DNA of 64,000 bases from the NCBI GenBank assembly GCA_021805985.1, contig JAJZDN010000009.1:1-64000 (forward strand), in the 5' to 3' direction. This DNA comes from Planctomycetota bacterium. GTDB lineage: Bacteria; Planctomycetota; Phycisphaerae; WQYP01. Both the position numbers and the translations under genes were made by a program. This document shows positions 9,374 through 16,638 of the stretch, piece after piece (positions within the stretch are counted from its first letter, which is position 1; the number at the start of each line of letters is the position of its first letter). The notes below the pieces were generated by a model. That model was not told the origin of the DNA and did no database searches. It worked only from the letters and a program-made list of their open reading frames with translations.

Positions 9374-10762
9374 TCAATTTGATGACGCCGGTTCTGATGC
9401 ATCAATACCTTGAGCCTCAGCTTGTCCTGTACCGGCGTCGCCCGTTAATTCTGGATGTTCTGACGGGCTTTCCGATGCGGTCGGATCCCCGGTCGATTCT
9501 CCGGTTGAATCCCCGGTCGATTCCGTGCTTGAATCCGAGGTCGTAGCAGCATCCGCCGCCAGAAGAGCCTCCTGCTTGGCCGCCTCGGCATCGGCAATTT
9601 TCCGAGCCTTGTCTTCTTCTTCAACCCGTTTGCCGGCCTCGCGGCCTACATCAATGACCTGTTGGGCAAACTCCTCTGTAAGCTCAAGCTCTTTGACCAG
9701 AGGTTCAGCCCCAACTTCCTGCAAATCGCGCAGGTCAATAATTCCCAGCGCCACTAGACGATCTATAAATTTATCGTCCACGCCCTCAATGGTTCGCATG
9801 GCTTTTTCCAGATCATCCAAGCCCTTGCTGTACTCGCCGGGTGTAAGAATATCAATATCCCAACCGGTTAATCGGGCGGCTAAACGAACATTTTGTCCGC
9901 GTTTGCCGATGGCCAGGGAAAGTTGAGTTTCATTGACCACAACCGTGGCACGACCCAACTCAAAATTCAGAGAAATTTCGACAATTTCCGCAGGCTTAAG
10001 CGAATTGGTAATCAACACCTGAGAAGATTCGTTCCAGCGAACGATATCAATTTTCTCACCACCGAGTTCATCGACAATATTTTTAATGCGGCTGCCACGA
10101 ACGCCAACGCAGGCACCTACGCAATCCACCTTTGTATCAATGGATGATACGGCTATTTTGGTTCTATAGCCGGCTTCACGCGCCAAGGCCTTTACTTCAA
10201 TAATTTTTTCCTGAACTTCCGGCACTTCCAGTTCAAAGAGGCGGCGGATGAAGTCCGGGTGCGATCTGGATAACACAATTTTTACATGGTTGCCCACATC
10301 GCGTACTTCCAGAACCAGGCAGCGTATGCGTTCTCCCACATGATGGGTTTCCCCAGGAATTTGCTCGCTTTTTGGCAGGAACCCTTCGCAGCGTCCCAGG
10401 TTGATGGATAACGCATTGCCTTCCACCCGGGCCACAGCACCGGTGATGATCTGCCCTTGCCGATCGGCAAATTCTTCCAGAATGCTGCCGCGCTCATCTT
10501 CACGAATTTTCTGAATTAAAACCTGCTTGGCAGTCTGGGCTGCGATTCGACCGAATTCGCGGTAATCAATGAGCGTGCCGTTTTTATTTACTTGAATATC
10601 ACCCGTCATGCGGTCGATGGAGCAGGCCACATCCTCGGCCTCGCCGTAAAATTTCCGGGCTGCGGAATGCAGAGACATTTCGATATCATTAAAGATGGAT
10701 TCCTTCTCGATATTTTTATCACGAGCGATGGAGTCTACAATTCTTAAGAGTTCCTGATTCAT
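9374..10762 (-). CDS. nusA: Transcription termination/antitermination factor NusA
   Basis: NusA binds RNA polymerase and nascent RNA and controls pausing, termination and antitermination. The 462-aa protein has the N-terminal polymerase-binding domain (1-125), an S1 domain (about 130-195) and two KH domains (about 205-345, with CVGVRGSRIKNIVDELGGEKIDI and LAIGKRGQNVRLAARLTGW). A helix-hairpin-helix segment (about 350-390) then leads to an acidic tail. The last 65 residues are made of short repeats of Ser, Thr, Gly, Asp and Glu, encoded by a small DNA repeat. This gene heads the nusA-infB-rbfA cluster. RimP, often upstream in other bacteria, is absent here. Confidence 0.97.
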   Translation of the reverse strand: MNQELLRIVDSIARDKNIEKESIFNDIEMSLHSAARKFYGEAEDVACSIDRMTGDIQVNKNGTLIDYREFGRIAAQTAKQVLIQKIREDERGSILEEFADRQGQIITGAVARVEGNALSINLGRCEGFLPKSEQIPGETHHVGERIRCLVLEVRDVGNHVKIVLSRSHPDFIRRLFELEVPEVQEKIIEVKALAREAGYRTKIAVSSIDTKVDCVGACVGVRGSRIKNIVDELGGEKIDIVRWNESSQVLITNSLKPAEIVEISLNFELGRATVVVNETQLSLAIGKRGQNVRLAARLTGWDIDILTPGEYSKGLDDLEKAMRTIEGVDDKFIDRLVALGIIDLRDLQEVGAEPLVKELELTEEFAQQVIDVGREAGKRVEEEDKARKIADAEAAKQEALLAADAATTSDSSTESTGDSTGESTGDPTASESPSEHPELTGDAGTGQAEAQGIDASEPASSN

Positions 10763-11228
10763 AATCTACTTGACCTCAATTCTTGCGAAATTCGCGCCGC
10801 CAAGATCCTGCACATAAAGCGTGCAATCCCCCGGAACGGCAACAAGTCCGCCGGTTTTATGCGATCTCCGGCTGTACTTTAGCCGTAAATAGCGCCGTCA
10901 CACCACATGCGGTGTGATCTGGATCAAGGTTCAAGACACGTTTGAAATGTCAACCTTGCAGACCCACCATAAGGGTGACTGCAGCCGGGTATACCACGGC
11001 AGCGCGAGGTTGTCACCCTCACGCTGCGACATAATTTAGCTCAATAGCATGCATAACGCTACGCACCTGAACAAAACCACCGGCTTCCAGCACGGAAACG
11101 CCAATCGTCCCGAATCTGGAATACAGTATTATAACCCCTTGCGAAAATTACACAAATTGGCCGGTAGCGCGAAAGTGCGCCGAAGCGCGGCAATATTCCC
11201 GCCCCACCCACATCCGTGCCGATAAACC
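10763..11228 (-). other. Non-coding region upstream of nusA with several hairpins
   Basis: I see no gene in this stretch. On the nusA-sense strand there are potential stems: a perfect 7-bp hairpin around 10908-10927 (TCACACC / GGTGTGA with a 6-nt loop), and a two-part stem at about 10927-10960 (CAAGGTT / AACCTTG enclosing GACA / TGTC). CACC / GGTG lies near 10970. They may form a structured 5' leader for nusA, which in other bacteria is often autoregulated, but no known riboswitch was recognised. The outer part (about 11185-11228) grades into a dispersed repeat. Confidence 0.35.
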
Positions 11229-11287
11229 TCACAAAGCCGCCGGCTCTGCCGGTGGTGGAGCGCACCTTGATCGCACCCCGCTGCCGC
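11229..11287 (+). repeat. 59-bp dispersed repeat, copy 1
   Basis: This block is nearly identical to 31058-31116 in the same orientation; I count about five differences. It contains the palindrome GCCGCCGGC-TCT-GCCGGTGG. Weaker similarity extends to the left (CAATATTCCCGCCCC here, CAGTATTTCCGCCCC at the other copy). Shadow reading frames in both places share a peptide only because of this DNA repeat. Each copy lies at the edge of an accessory region. Confidence 0.8.
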
Positions 11288-11361
11288 CGACGAGGAGTTC
11301 GTGTCACGCAGGCGTCCCGCCAGCCACTACGAGGAGTTAGAAGTTAGAAGAGTTTGTAGCG

Positions 11362-11399
11362 CAGGCGTCTCGCCTGCCTCGTGCCGACAGGATGTCGGC
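11362..11399. repeat. Paired palindromes (intergenic hairpin repeat)
   Basis: There are two adjacent perfect hairpins: GCAGGCG-TCT-CGCCTGC (11362-11378) and CCGACA-GGA-TGTCGG (11385-11399). They lie between the nusA leader and the phosphatase-like gene and have no U-tract. They look like a REP-type intergenic element rather than a terminator. The rest of 11288-11558 shows no gene. Confidence 0.5.
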
Positions 11400-11558
11400 G
11401 TTAGTGGCACATCCCGGCGGGCGGGCAAGCCAACAGCCTCCAGAATTTTTAGAGGTGCTTTTCGCGCGGACAACAACTGTCCGCGGCAGGGTGTAGCATG
11501 ACACTTGAACGGTGTGGCCAATGGGGCTGCACGAGGAAACCTTTGAGAAAGGAACGCT

Positions 11559-12005
11559 ATGAAAGTCCATGTTTTCACCCGTAAACAAATCGAAGCCGGC
11601 ATACCGATCAAGCCGGCGTATGTCGTGATTTCAATCCGCAACGCGGGCGAGCCGCTGGCCAAGGTCAAAAAGCAGCCCGGCCTGCAAGATGTCCTGTACC
11701 TGGCATTCAGCGGTATCGACCCGGCCCACGGTGCCCGGCTGGGACGGAAAATTAAGTATTTCACACCTGCCCAGGCCAATAAGATCTGTGCATTCGTCCA
11801 GCGGCACAAAGCCGATGTCGGGGCCTTCGTGGTTCACTGTGAAAAGGGCACGGCCCGCAGTCCGGCGGTAGCCGCGGCAGTCAGCGAAGCGCTGGGAATG
11901 AGCGCGAAGCGATTCTGGAAAACCCACGCACCGAGCCAATACGTATTCAAGGTCTTGTCCGACGCCTTTCAACGAAAGGCCGTGGCGCCACAAAATGGTG
12001 AGTAA
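11559..12005 (+). CDS. Small tyrosine/dual-specificity phosphatase-like protein
   Basis: This 148-aa protein carries the cysteine-phosphatase signature HCEKGTARS at about residues 92-100, fitting HC-x5-R-S. It is preceded by a hydrophobic strand (VGAFVVH) and followed by a helix rich in Ala, as in the P-loop of dual-specificity phosphatases. The general-acid Asp normally found on a preceding loop could be in AFSGIDPAHG (about residue 55), but this is uncertain. A GAAAGGA ribosome binding site precedes the ATG. Similar small phosphatases occur on phages and mobile elements. It lies at the left end of an accessory region and is followed by genes with a defence character; its substrate is unknown. 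Confidence 0.65.
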   Translation: MKVHVFTRKQIEAGIPIKPAYVVISIRNAGEPLAKVKKQPGLQDVLYLAFSGIDPAHGARLGRKIKYFTPAQANKICAFVQRHKADVGAFVVHCEKGTARSPAVAAAVSEALGMSAKRFWKTHAPSQYVFKVLSDAFQRKAVAPQNGE

Positions 12006-12098
12006 AGGTAGGTGAGAGAAGCACGGGTCTTTATACCCAATGGAGTTCGCATGAAATTTGTCGCTACAGGAGCTTTTCCTAAATTTTGAAAGGGTATT

Positions 12099-12440
12099 AT
12101 GAAATCCAAAAGAACCAGCATCGTGGATAAACTGGCCGCCAAATACAAAAAAGAACTAGCCCAGGCCCAGCAGCAGGAGTACAAAAACGACTTGAAACTC
12201 GCCTCTTCCTACGAAACCGATCTGTGGCTGTTTCAAAAATGGGCATATCGCGTCGGCAGGGGCTGGTACGGCTTTTCGCTGGGGAACATTCCCCACGTCT
12301 GGCGATTCATTCTGGACGACTTCCTGAACTGGATCGAAAAACAGCAGCCAGACTTTGAAATTCACCAAGTCAAGATGAAATTTTACCAGTTAAGATTATA
12401 TCTCGGCACCAGAACAGATTTGCTGATCCCCGACAAATAA
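12099..12440 (+). CDS. Hypothetical protein, 113 aa
   Basis: I do not recognise a family. The N-terminal 40 residues are strongly charged and Gln/Lys-rich (probable helix or coiled coil). The rest is aromatic-rich (FQKWAYRVGRGWYGFSLGNIPHVWRFILDDFLNWI) without a transmembrane pattern. The ATG follows GAAAGGGT by four to six bases. It lies between the phosphatase-like gene and the UDG-like gene on the same strand. The stretch 12441-12611 after it holds a GC-rich palindrome (GCCGGCTCCGCCGG) and no gene. Confidence 0.5.
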   Translation: MKSKRTSIVDKLAAKYKKELAQAQQQEYKNDLKLASSYETDLWLFQKWAYRVGRGWYGFSLGNIPHVWRFILDDFLNWIEKQQPDFEIHQVKMKFYQLRLYLGTRTDLLIPDK

Positions 12441-12611
12441 ATCCGCGCCGAGATTTCCAAGCTGCAAGACCTATTGCGCCTGCGCGAATGCACCGAACGG
12501 CGCGTACGGCCGGAGCGGAAAGGGGCCGGAAAAGCGGCACAAAATTGACGCCGGCTCCGCCGGTTGACGGTCGTTGGATGGATAGGTACGGTAACACACC
12601 ACAGTGGTATA

Positions 12612-12670
12612 TGTGGCAATGCACGTTTTCCCCCGCGTGCGTCTGCCCCACAATTTTCGCGGGGAGAGGA
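12612..12670 (+). promoter_or_regulatory. Candidate pseudoknot leader RNA, copy A
   Basis: A 7-pair stem (ATGCACG 12619-12625 with CGTGCGT 12636-12642) closes a 10-nt loop that begins TTTTCCCC. The loop can pair with GGGGAGAG at 12661-12668, which is also the ribosome binding site region of the gene starting at 12679; two of these eight pairs would be G-U. This gives an H-type pseudoknot able to hide the Shine-Dalgarno sequence. A second copy lies at 13474. The structure is inferred by hand from two copies. Confidence 0.45.
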
Positions 12671-12678
12671 CAACGGTA

Positions 12679-13389
12679 ATGGTTAAAAAAGACGAACTCG
12701 AAGCATTGGAGGATCGCGTAAACAGACAATTGGCGGCGAGAGCAAAAGCCGAGGGCATGAAAGACGACCCGATCACAGACGGCGTCGTCAACATTGATGA
12801 GTACATCGCCTGTTCGCCAAGGATGCCCTGGGTACTACGGGAGCCTTGGGAAACCCCCGACACGGATGAAGCTGTCGGGGGATGGAGCCTGACGCAGGAA
12901 TTACTTGCCCAGGGAAGGGTCGCTGATAATAAAGGTGCATTGCCCCCTATTGCGTATGTGACTTATTCGGTGCTAAATTGTTTCCCACCCTGCCAAGACA
13001 TTCCCTATTTAACGGAGAGTCCGGAAGTTCGTGGGGCGCTACGAAAAATTGCTTATATGAATGTGAAAAAATTTCCCAACGTAAAGAAGCCCGGTAATAA
13101 AATAGCGTACGCCCCTGATATCAAAGAGTTTTATTGCAGATATAGGGATATTTTGCTGGATCAGATAGCCACTATTGATCCTCATATCGTAATATTTGGT
13201 GGCACCCGCCCTTTGTTCACCCAAGACCTCGGGCTTACAGACAACTTGCTTTCACGGCGTGGATCTGTGGCCTTTTGCCGTCAAGGCCAGCGATTGTATA
13301 TTGAGGCACACCATCCCGCCCAACGGACGATAACAAAATCGCAATACGTTGATGACATTGCTTCCCTCATAAAGACCGAATGGCACTAA
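12679..13389 (+). CDS. Uracil-DNA-glycosylase-superfamily-like protein
   Basis: The protein has 236 aa from ATG 12679 (GGAGAGGA just upstream); an upstream in-frame start at 12604 would run through the leader hairpin and is less likely. After a charged N-terminal helix, the order of elements recalls the UDG fold: PWVLREPWETPD (motif near the active-site loop), GGWSLTQELL, KIAYMNVKKFPNVKK (strand followed by a turn as in 'INLKK.PG'), DPHIVIFGGT (central strand) and IEAHHPAQR near the C-terminus (the HP-S/A motif). No catalytic assignment is made. It is separated by 153 bp from a GmrSD-like nuclease gene, and both carry the same leader, so they may act together in defence. Fold assignment is by pattern and remains tentative. 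Confidence 0.5.
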   Translation: MVKKDELEALEDRVNRQLAARAKAEGMKDDPITDGVVNIDEYIACSPRMPWVLREPWETPDTDEAVGGWSLTQELLAQGRVADNKGALPPIAYVTYSVLNCFPPCQDIPYLTESPEVRGALRKIAYMNVKKFPNVKKPGNKIAYAPDIKEFYCRYRDILLDQIATIDPHIVIFGGTRPLFTQDLGLTDNLLSRRGSVAFCRQGQRLYIEAHHPAQRTITKSQYVDDIASLIKTEWH

Positions 13390-13473
13390 CACAGGAAACA
13401 ATGAATGGATAGCACATCGATAATTTGCGTTACTTGGACGCATAAATATGATGGTGCCCACATTTAGAAAATC

Positions 13474-13542
13474 TGTGGCAACGCACGTTTTCCCCGCCGT
13501 GCGTTCGGCCGCTTCAGCGAAGCGGGGAAAAGGAGCCAACAC
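13474..13542 (+). promoter_or_regulatory. Candidate pseudoknot leader RNA, copy B
   Basis: 28 of the first 31 bases match copy A at 12612. Stem 1 is ACGCACG (13481-13487) with CGTGCGT (13498-13504). Its 10-nt loop TTTTCCCCGC (13488-13497) is perfectly complementary to GCGGGGAAAA (13522-13531), which is followed directly by GGAG and the GTG start at 13543. A competing local hairpin, CCGCTTC (13509-13515) with GAAGCGG (13519-13525), would free part of the loop, so the leader could switch between two forms. Confidence 0.5.
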
Positions 13543-15456
13543 GTGAACATCCCAGCAGAAAAGCCGTCGACCTTTGGGTCAATCTTTTTCCCCGAGGGCC
13601 GCACCATCTCCGTTCGGGTGCCGGATTACCAGCGAGCCTATTCTTGGGATTGGAAGCAGATCGAGTTGTTCATTGGGGACCTCATAAAATATCAAGGCTC
13701 CGGCAAAGGGTATTATTTCGGCCATTTCATCGCAGAGAAGGTCGGTGGGGACACCGAAGAGCGGTGGGAAATCGTGGATGGCCAGCAACGCATCACCACG
13801 TTCGTGCTGTTCTTGATGGCCTGTCGTTCCCTCTCCCCGTCAGGCCATTCCGCCTATTCCATGATCCAGCGGTTCTCGACGGTGAGCTACGATGCTAAAT
13901 CGCTTGAAAGCATGGGCGACGGCAGCCGCATGAGCAACTTTTTGGACGCTAACAAAAACTTCGGCCCCAAAAACCCGCCCTCGGACAAGGATGTCATCGA
14001 GGGCTTGGGGTTGTCGGAAGATGAGTTCACCAGTTCCCAGAGGAGGATGGCATTCGCCTTACTTCACTTTCGCCACGCGTTTCTGGATGGCAAGCTGAAG
14101 GAGAGCGAAATCGAGGGCTATATCGGCGTGATTATGAATGCCCACTGCTCCCGTGACCTTGCCCCGGACAAGTCGGTTGCGGTCAATATCTTCGAAATGC
14201 ACAATACCCGCGGCGTTCCGCTCACGACCGTGGAAATCATAAAGGCCACGCTCATGAAATACGTCTATGATCACCCCGGCGGCGATTCCGATTCGGAGGT
14301 GAAGAAAATTCAGACCGAATTCGGCGAGATCTACCGGATGGAAGAGCGCCTAGCCGCGGGCAGTTTCCGCGGGGAAATAACGATGGACCAACTCCTCCGC
14401 CTGCACCTTCGCGTCGTTGACGATGGGACGAAGAAGAAAGCATCTGAATTTGATTCCCCGGCCCTCAACGCCAACGCCGACGCGCTCGTCGCGTACGTTG
14501 ACGGAAAGCTCGGGGAATTGGGCCCGGCTGGCGGCGTCAAGTACGCCCGCGATTTAGCAAGGGAATTCAAGAAGTCCGTGCGGATCGTCAGCGAAACCCT
14601 GCCCGGGTGGGATAAGAAAGACCCGCTGGTGGGAGACGTTATGATTCTGGACCGGGATCCAAGCTGCCAGTTTTTCCTGATCATCTGCCGCCGCCTAGAG
14701 GAGGCAGCCGACCAAGCCAACGGCCGCCTGGGCAGCGGCTCGCTTCTGCTCTGGGAGAGACTACTTTTTACTCGTGACTTTCACGATGAGTACCACGGGC
14801 TCTGGTACAGGGATAACTTTCCGGCTTTGTATGAGAGTTGTGGGCTGAACGAGGCGCAGATCGCCGAAACCCTCAGGTGCTATTTGGAGAACGGGTTCCG
14901 TCCGGAGCGGACCAAGGGACTTCAGTCGATCGTGGCCGCGTTTTTGGAGAAGAACAAGGAACGCGTCCTAAATGGCGCCTTTGACTGGCGCGGGCCCAAG
15001 ATGACCTATACGATCTACAAATACGAGGTCAGCAACCGCGCCAATATCCGTGACGTCATGAAGGGCTATTCAATGGAACATATCTTGCCCCAGGAGTGGA
15101 AATGGGAGTGGGTCGAGGCCGAGGATGTGCCCCCGAAAAAATTGTCGAAAGCTGAGCAGGAAGGCGTTCAGCGGAAGATTGGCTCTTACATCAACGGTAT
15201 CGGAAATCTGTTACTGCTGACGCCGGGTGAGAATGCGTCCCAGGGCAACCGGCACCCTGCGACCAAGGATTATGGGAACAAAAAAGGAGGGTCCTACGAA
15301 GAGCACGGCGAGAATCGGGAAAAGTGGAGGTCGTCGGCGAACTGGGAAAACCTTATCCAGGAACGTGGTAATAAAATATACGATTTCATGCTTAAATATT
15401 TCCTCGACGCACCGGCAAGTTCCAGCGGGGCCGAAGCTGGGGACGGGAATGCTTGA
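13543..15456 (+). CDS. GmrSD-type DUF262/DUF1524 protein (type IV restriction-like)
   Basis: This 637-aa protein has the architecture of GmrSD-family nucleases. An N-terminal DUF262 (ParB/Srx-like NTPase) domain shows VPDYQRAYSWDWKQIELFIGDL, YFGHFI and IVDGQQRITTFVLFL at about residues 24-95. A C-terminal DUF1524 HNH-type domain shows MEHILPQEW (about 505-513), then NGIGNLLLLTPGEN. GmrSD cuts DNA with glucosylated hydroxymethylcytosine; SspE uses the same architecture and senses phosphorothioate. Which modification is recognised here cannot be told. The start is GTG with AGGAG eight bases upstream. The gene has higher GC than the housekeeping genes and sits alone with the UDG-like gene, consistent with a horizontally acquired defence cassette. 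Confidence 0.85.
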   Translation: MNIPAEKPSTFGSIFFPEGRTISVRVPDYQRAYSWDWKQIELFIGDLIKYQGSGKGYYFGHFIAEKVGGDTEERWEIVDGQQRITTFVLFLMACRSLSPSGHSAYSMIQRFSTVSYDAKSLESMGDGSRMSNFLDANKNFGPKNPPSDKDVIEGLGLSEDEFTSSQRRMAFALLHFRHAFLDGKLKESEIEGYIGVIMNAHCSRDLAPDKSVAVNIFEMHNTRGVPLTTVEIIKATLMKYVYDHPGGDSDSEVKKIQTEFGEIYRMEERLAAGSFRGEITMDQLLRLHLRVVDDGTKKKASEFDSPALNANADALVAYVDGKLGELGPAGGVKYARDLAREFKKSVRIVSETLPGWDKKDPLVGDVMILDRDPSCQFFLIICRRLEEAADQANGRLGSGSLLLWERLLFTRDFHDEYHGLWYRDNFPALYESCGLNEAQIAETLRCYLENGFRPERTKGLQSIVAAFLEKNKERVLNGAFDWRGPKMTYTIYKYEVSNRANIRDVMKGYSMEHILPQEWKWEWVEAEDVPPKKLSKAEQEGVQRKIGSYINGIGNLLLLTPGENASQGNRHPATKDYGNKKGGSYEEHGENREKWRSSANWENLIQERGNKIYDFMLKYFLDAPASSSGAEAGDGNA

Positions 15457-15643
15457 ACACGGCATTGAATCCGGGTCATTAGTGCCGGGGCACAACCGCC
15501 CAATTTGCGCAAATGAATCCGAACTCCTCGCTCGGTGGCGGCTGGAATAATCCTCTCCGCGCCCGTGTGTTGAGTGCTTGCTGCGTGGACAAGAAATGCC
15601 TGCGGCGCGGGCTGTCGTGGCGGCACGAACACCTCGACCACGA

Positions 15644-15778
15644 TTACGCCGAACATCCGCGCTGGCTGGGCCGCAAGTCAACGAGGCCTTTCACGCTGGC
15701 GAAATTGACCACCGCAAGCGCTTCGCGGGCGTGGGCGAGCATTTGCCGTGCGCAAACTAATGGATCATGCCGCGACAT
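15644..15778 (-). pseudogene. Truncated HEPN (HepT/DUF86) toxin remnant
   Basis: Reading from ATG 15778, the 44-codon frame begins MSRHDPLVCARQMLAHAREAL, which matches the N-terminal helix of HepT-type HEPN ribonucleases. It then departs into unrelated sequence and stops at 15644. HepT proteins are about 110 aa long and carry the catalytic RX4-6H motif near the C-terminus; that part is missing. The start overlaps the end of the MNT gene by 14 bp, the usual MntA-HepT operon arrangement. So the toxin half of a HEPN/MNT pair has been lost by deletion or insertion at about 15700. The stretch 15457-15643 contains no other recognisable gene. Confidence 0.65.
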
Positions 15779-16064
15779 AGATCGGCTCCGCTTCGTCCAG
15801 CACGTTCTGGCGGAAATAGGGGCTTAGGTCTGCGGCGGTATTCAGGTCTACCCGCCGTCCGAGGATGGTTGACAGTTGGTCCTGCATGGCGAAGAAGGCC
15901 AGCCCCGGCTGATGCCCAGGCTCGAATTCCACCAGCACATCCACATCGCTTGCAGCAGTGAAGTCAGGCCGTAGAACGGACCCGAAGAAGGCGAGGCGGC
16001 GGATATGGCTCCGGCGGCAGAATGCTGCAATTTCGCTTGTCGGTATGTTGAGTCCAGCAACCAT
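15765..16064 (-). CDS. MNT-domain nucleotidyltransferase (MntA-like antitoxin)
   Basis: This 99-aa minimal nucleotidyltransferase has the signature FFGSVLRPDFTAASDVDVLVEFEP, i.e. GS-x10-D-x-D, at about residues 30-50. MntA proteins inactivate the partner HEPN toxin by adding AMP groups to a tyrosine near its active site (known for the MntA/HepT pair). I chose ATG 16064; the longer frame upstream reads through a DNA repeat and is spurious. The partner gene directly downstream is truncated, so this antitoxin appears to be an orphan. Confidence 0.8.
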   Translation of the reverse strand: MVAGLNIPTSEIAAFCRRSHIRRLAFFGSVLRPDFTAASDVDVLVEFEPGHQPGLAFFAMQDQLSTILGRRVDLNTAADLSPYFRQNVLDEAEPIYVAA

Positions 16065-16163
16065 GGCACGCACCTGTTTTTTACTGCGAACAAATATAAC
16101 CGCGCACCACATGTTGGCCAAGCAGGCAATCGACAAGCAGTCGGCAGACCCGGGTTCCGGTTT

Positions 16164-16525
16164 GAGTGACCGCCGGGTTGCGACGGCGTGATTTTCGGCG
16201 TCGCCCGGCCGCATCGTGTGATAGAGCACCGTCGTGATAAGCCGGTGGTTGGTTGGCGGCATCGGATCGACCACCGGATTACCATCCGGTGCTATCGGGG
16301 CGCGGCGCGTCATGGAGCGTCGTGGTGGTAACCCGGTGGTTGGTTGGCGGCATTGGATCAACCACCGGATTACCATCCGGTGCTATCGGGGCGCGTCGCG
16401 TGATAGGCCGCCGCGGTGGTAACCCGGTGGTTGCTTGGCGGCATTGGATCAACCACCGGATTGCCATCCGGTGCTATCGGGGTGCATCGTGTGATAGAGC
16501 ACCGTGGTGATAACCTGGTGGTTGG
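16164..16525. repeat. 91-bp tandem repeat array, member of a dispersed repeat family
   Basis: Units begin with the CCGGTGGTTGGTTGGCGG motif at 16242, 16333 and 16424 and, degenerate, at 16514, giving a period of 91, 91 and 90 bp. Each unit holds a 10-bp inverted repeat (CCGGTGGTTG ... CAACCACCGG) and an 8-bp hairpin (CACCGGAT-TACC-ATCCGGTG). The left flank (16164-16241) matches 20724-20801 and, inverted, part of 56.66-56.82 kb. The array lies between the MNT gene and the PAP2 gene. No protein is encoded: 91 is not a multiple of three, and the frames drift. Confidence 0.85.
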
Positions 16526-16638
16526 TCATTGACATCCGACGCCATCCGCGCCATCATCCGGGCTGGAGCGTCAGCGTGGCTGGTGCGCCGGATGCCTGTC
16601 CGTGTAATGGACCGGGCGTCGTATTTAAGAGGTTATTA

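Noticed and set aside
10920-10960. tRNA-like sequence (GGTTCAAG) upstream of nusA
   Set aside because: No acceptor stem, anticodon arm or CCA-compatible fold could be built around it; it is explained by the hairpins.
12604-12678. N-terminal extension of the UDG-like protein from an upstream start
   Set aside because: It would translate the leader hairpin itself; ATG 12679 has a good ribosome binding site and the extra residues are not protein-like.
12612-13542. Integron cassette with attC sites
   Set aside because: The repeated element precedes each gene rather than following it, and I see no RYYYAAC / GTTRRRY core pair or integrase.
16504-16638. Longer N-terminus of the PAP2 protein
   Set aside because: It reads through the tandem repeat; ATG 16639 has a good ribosome binding site.
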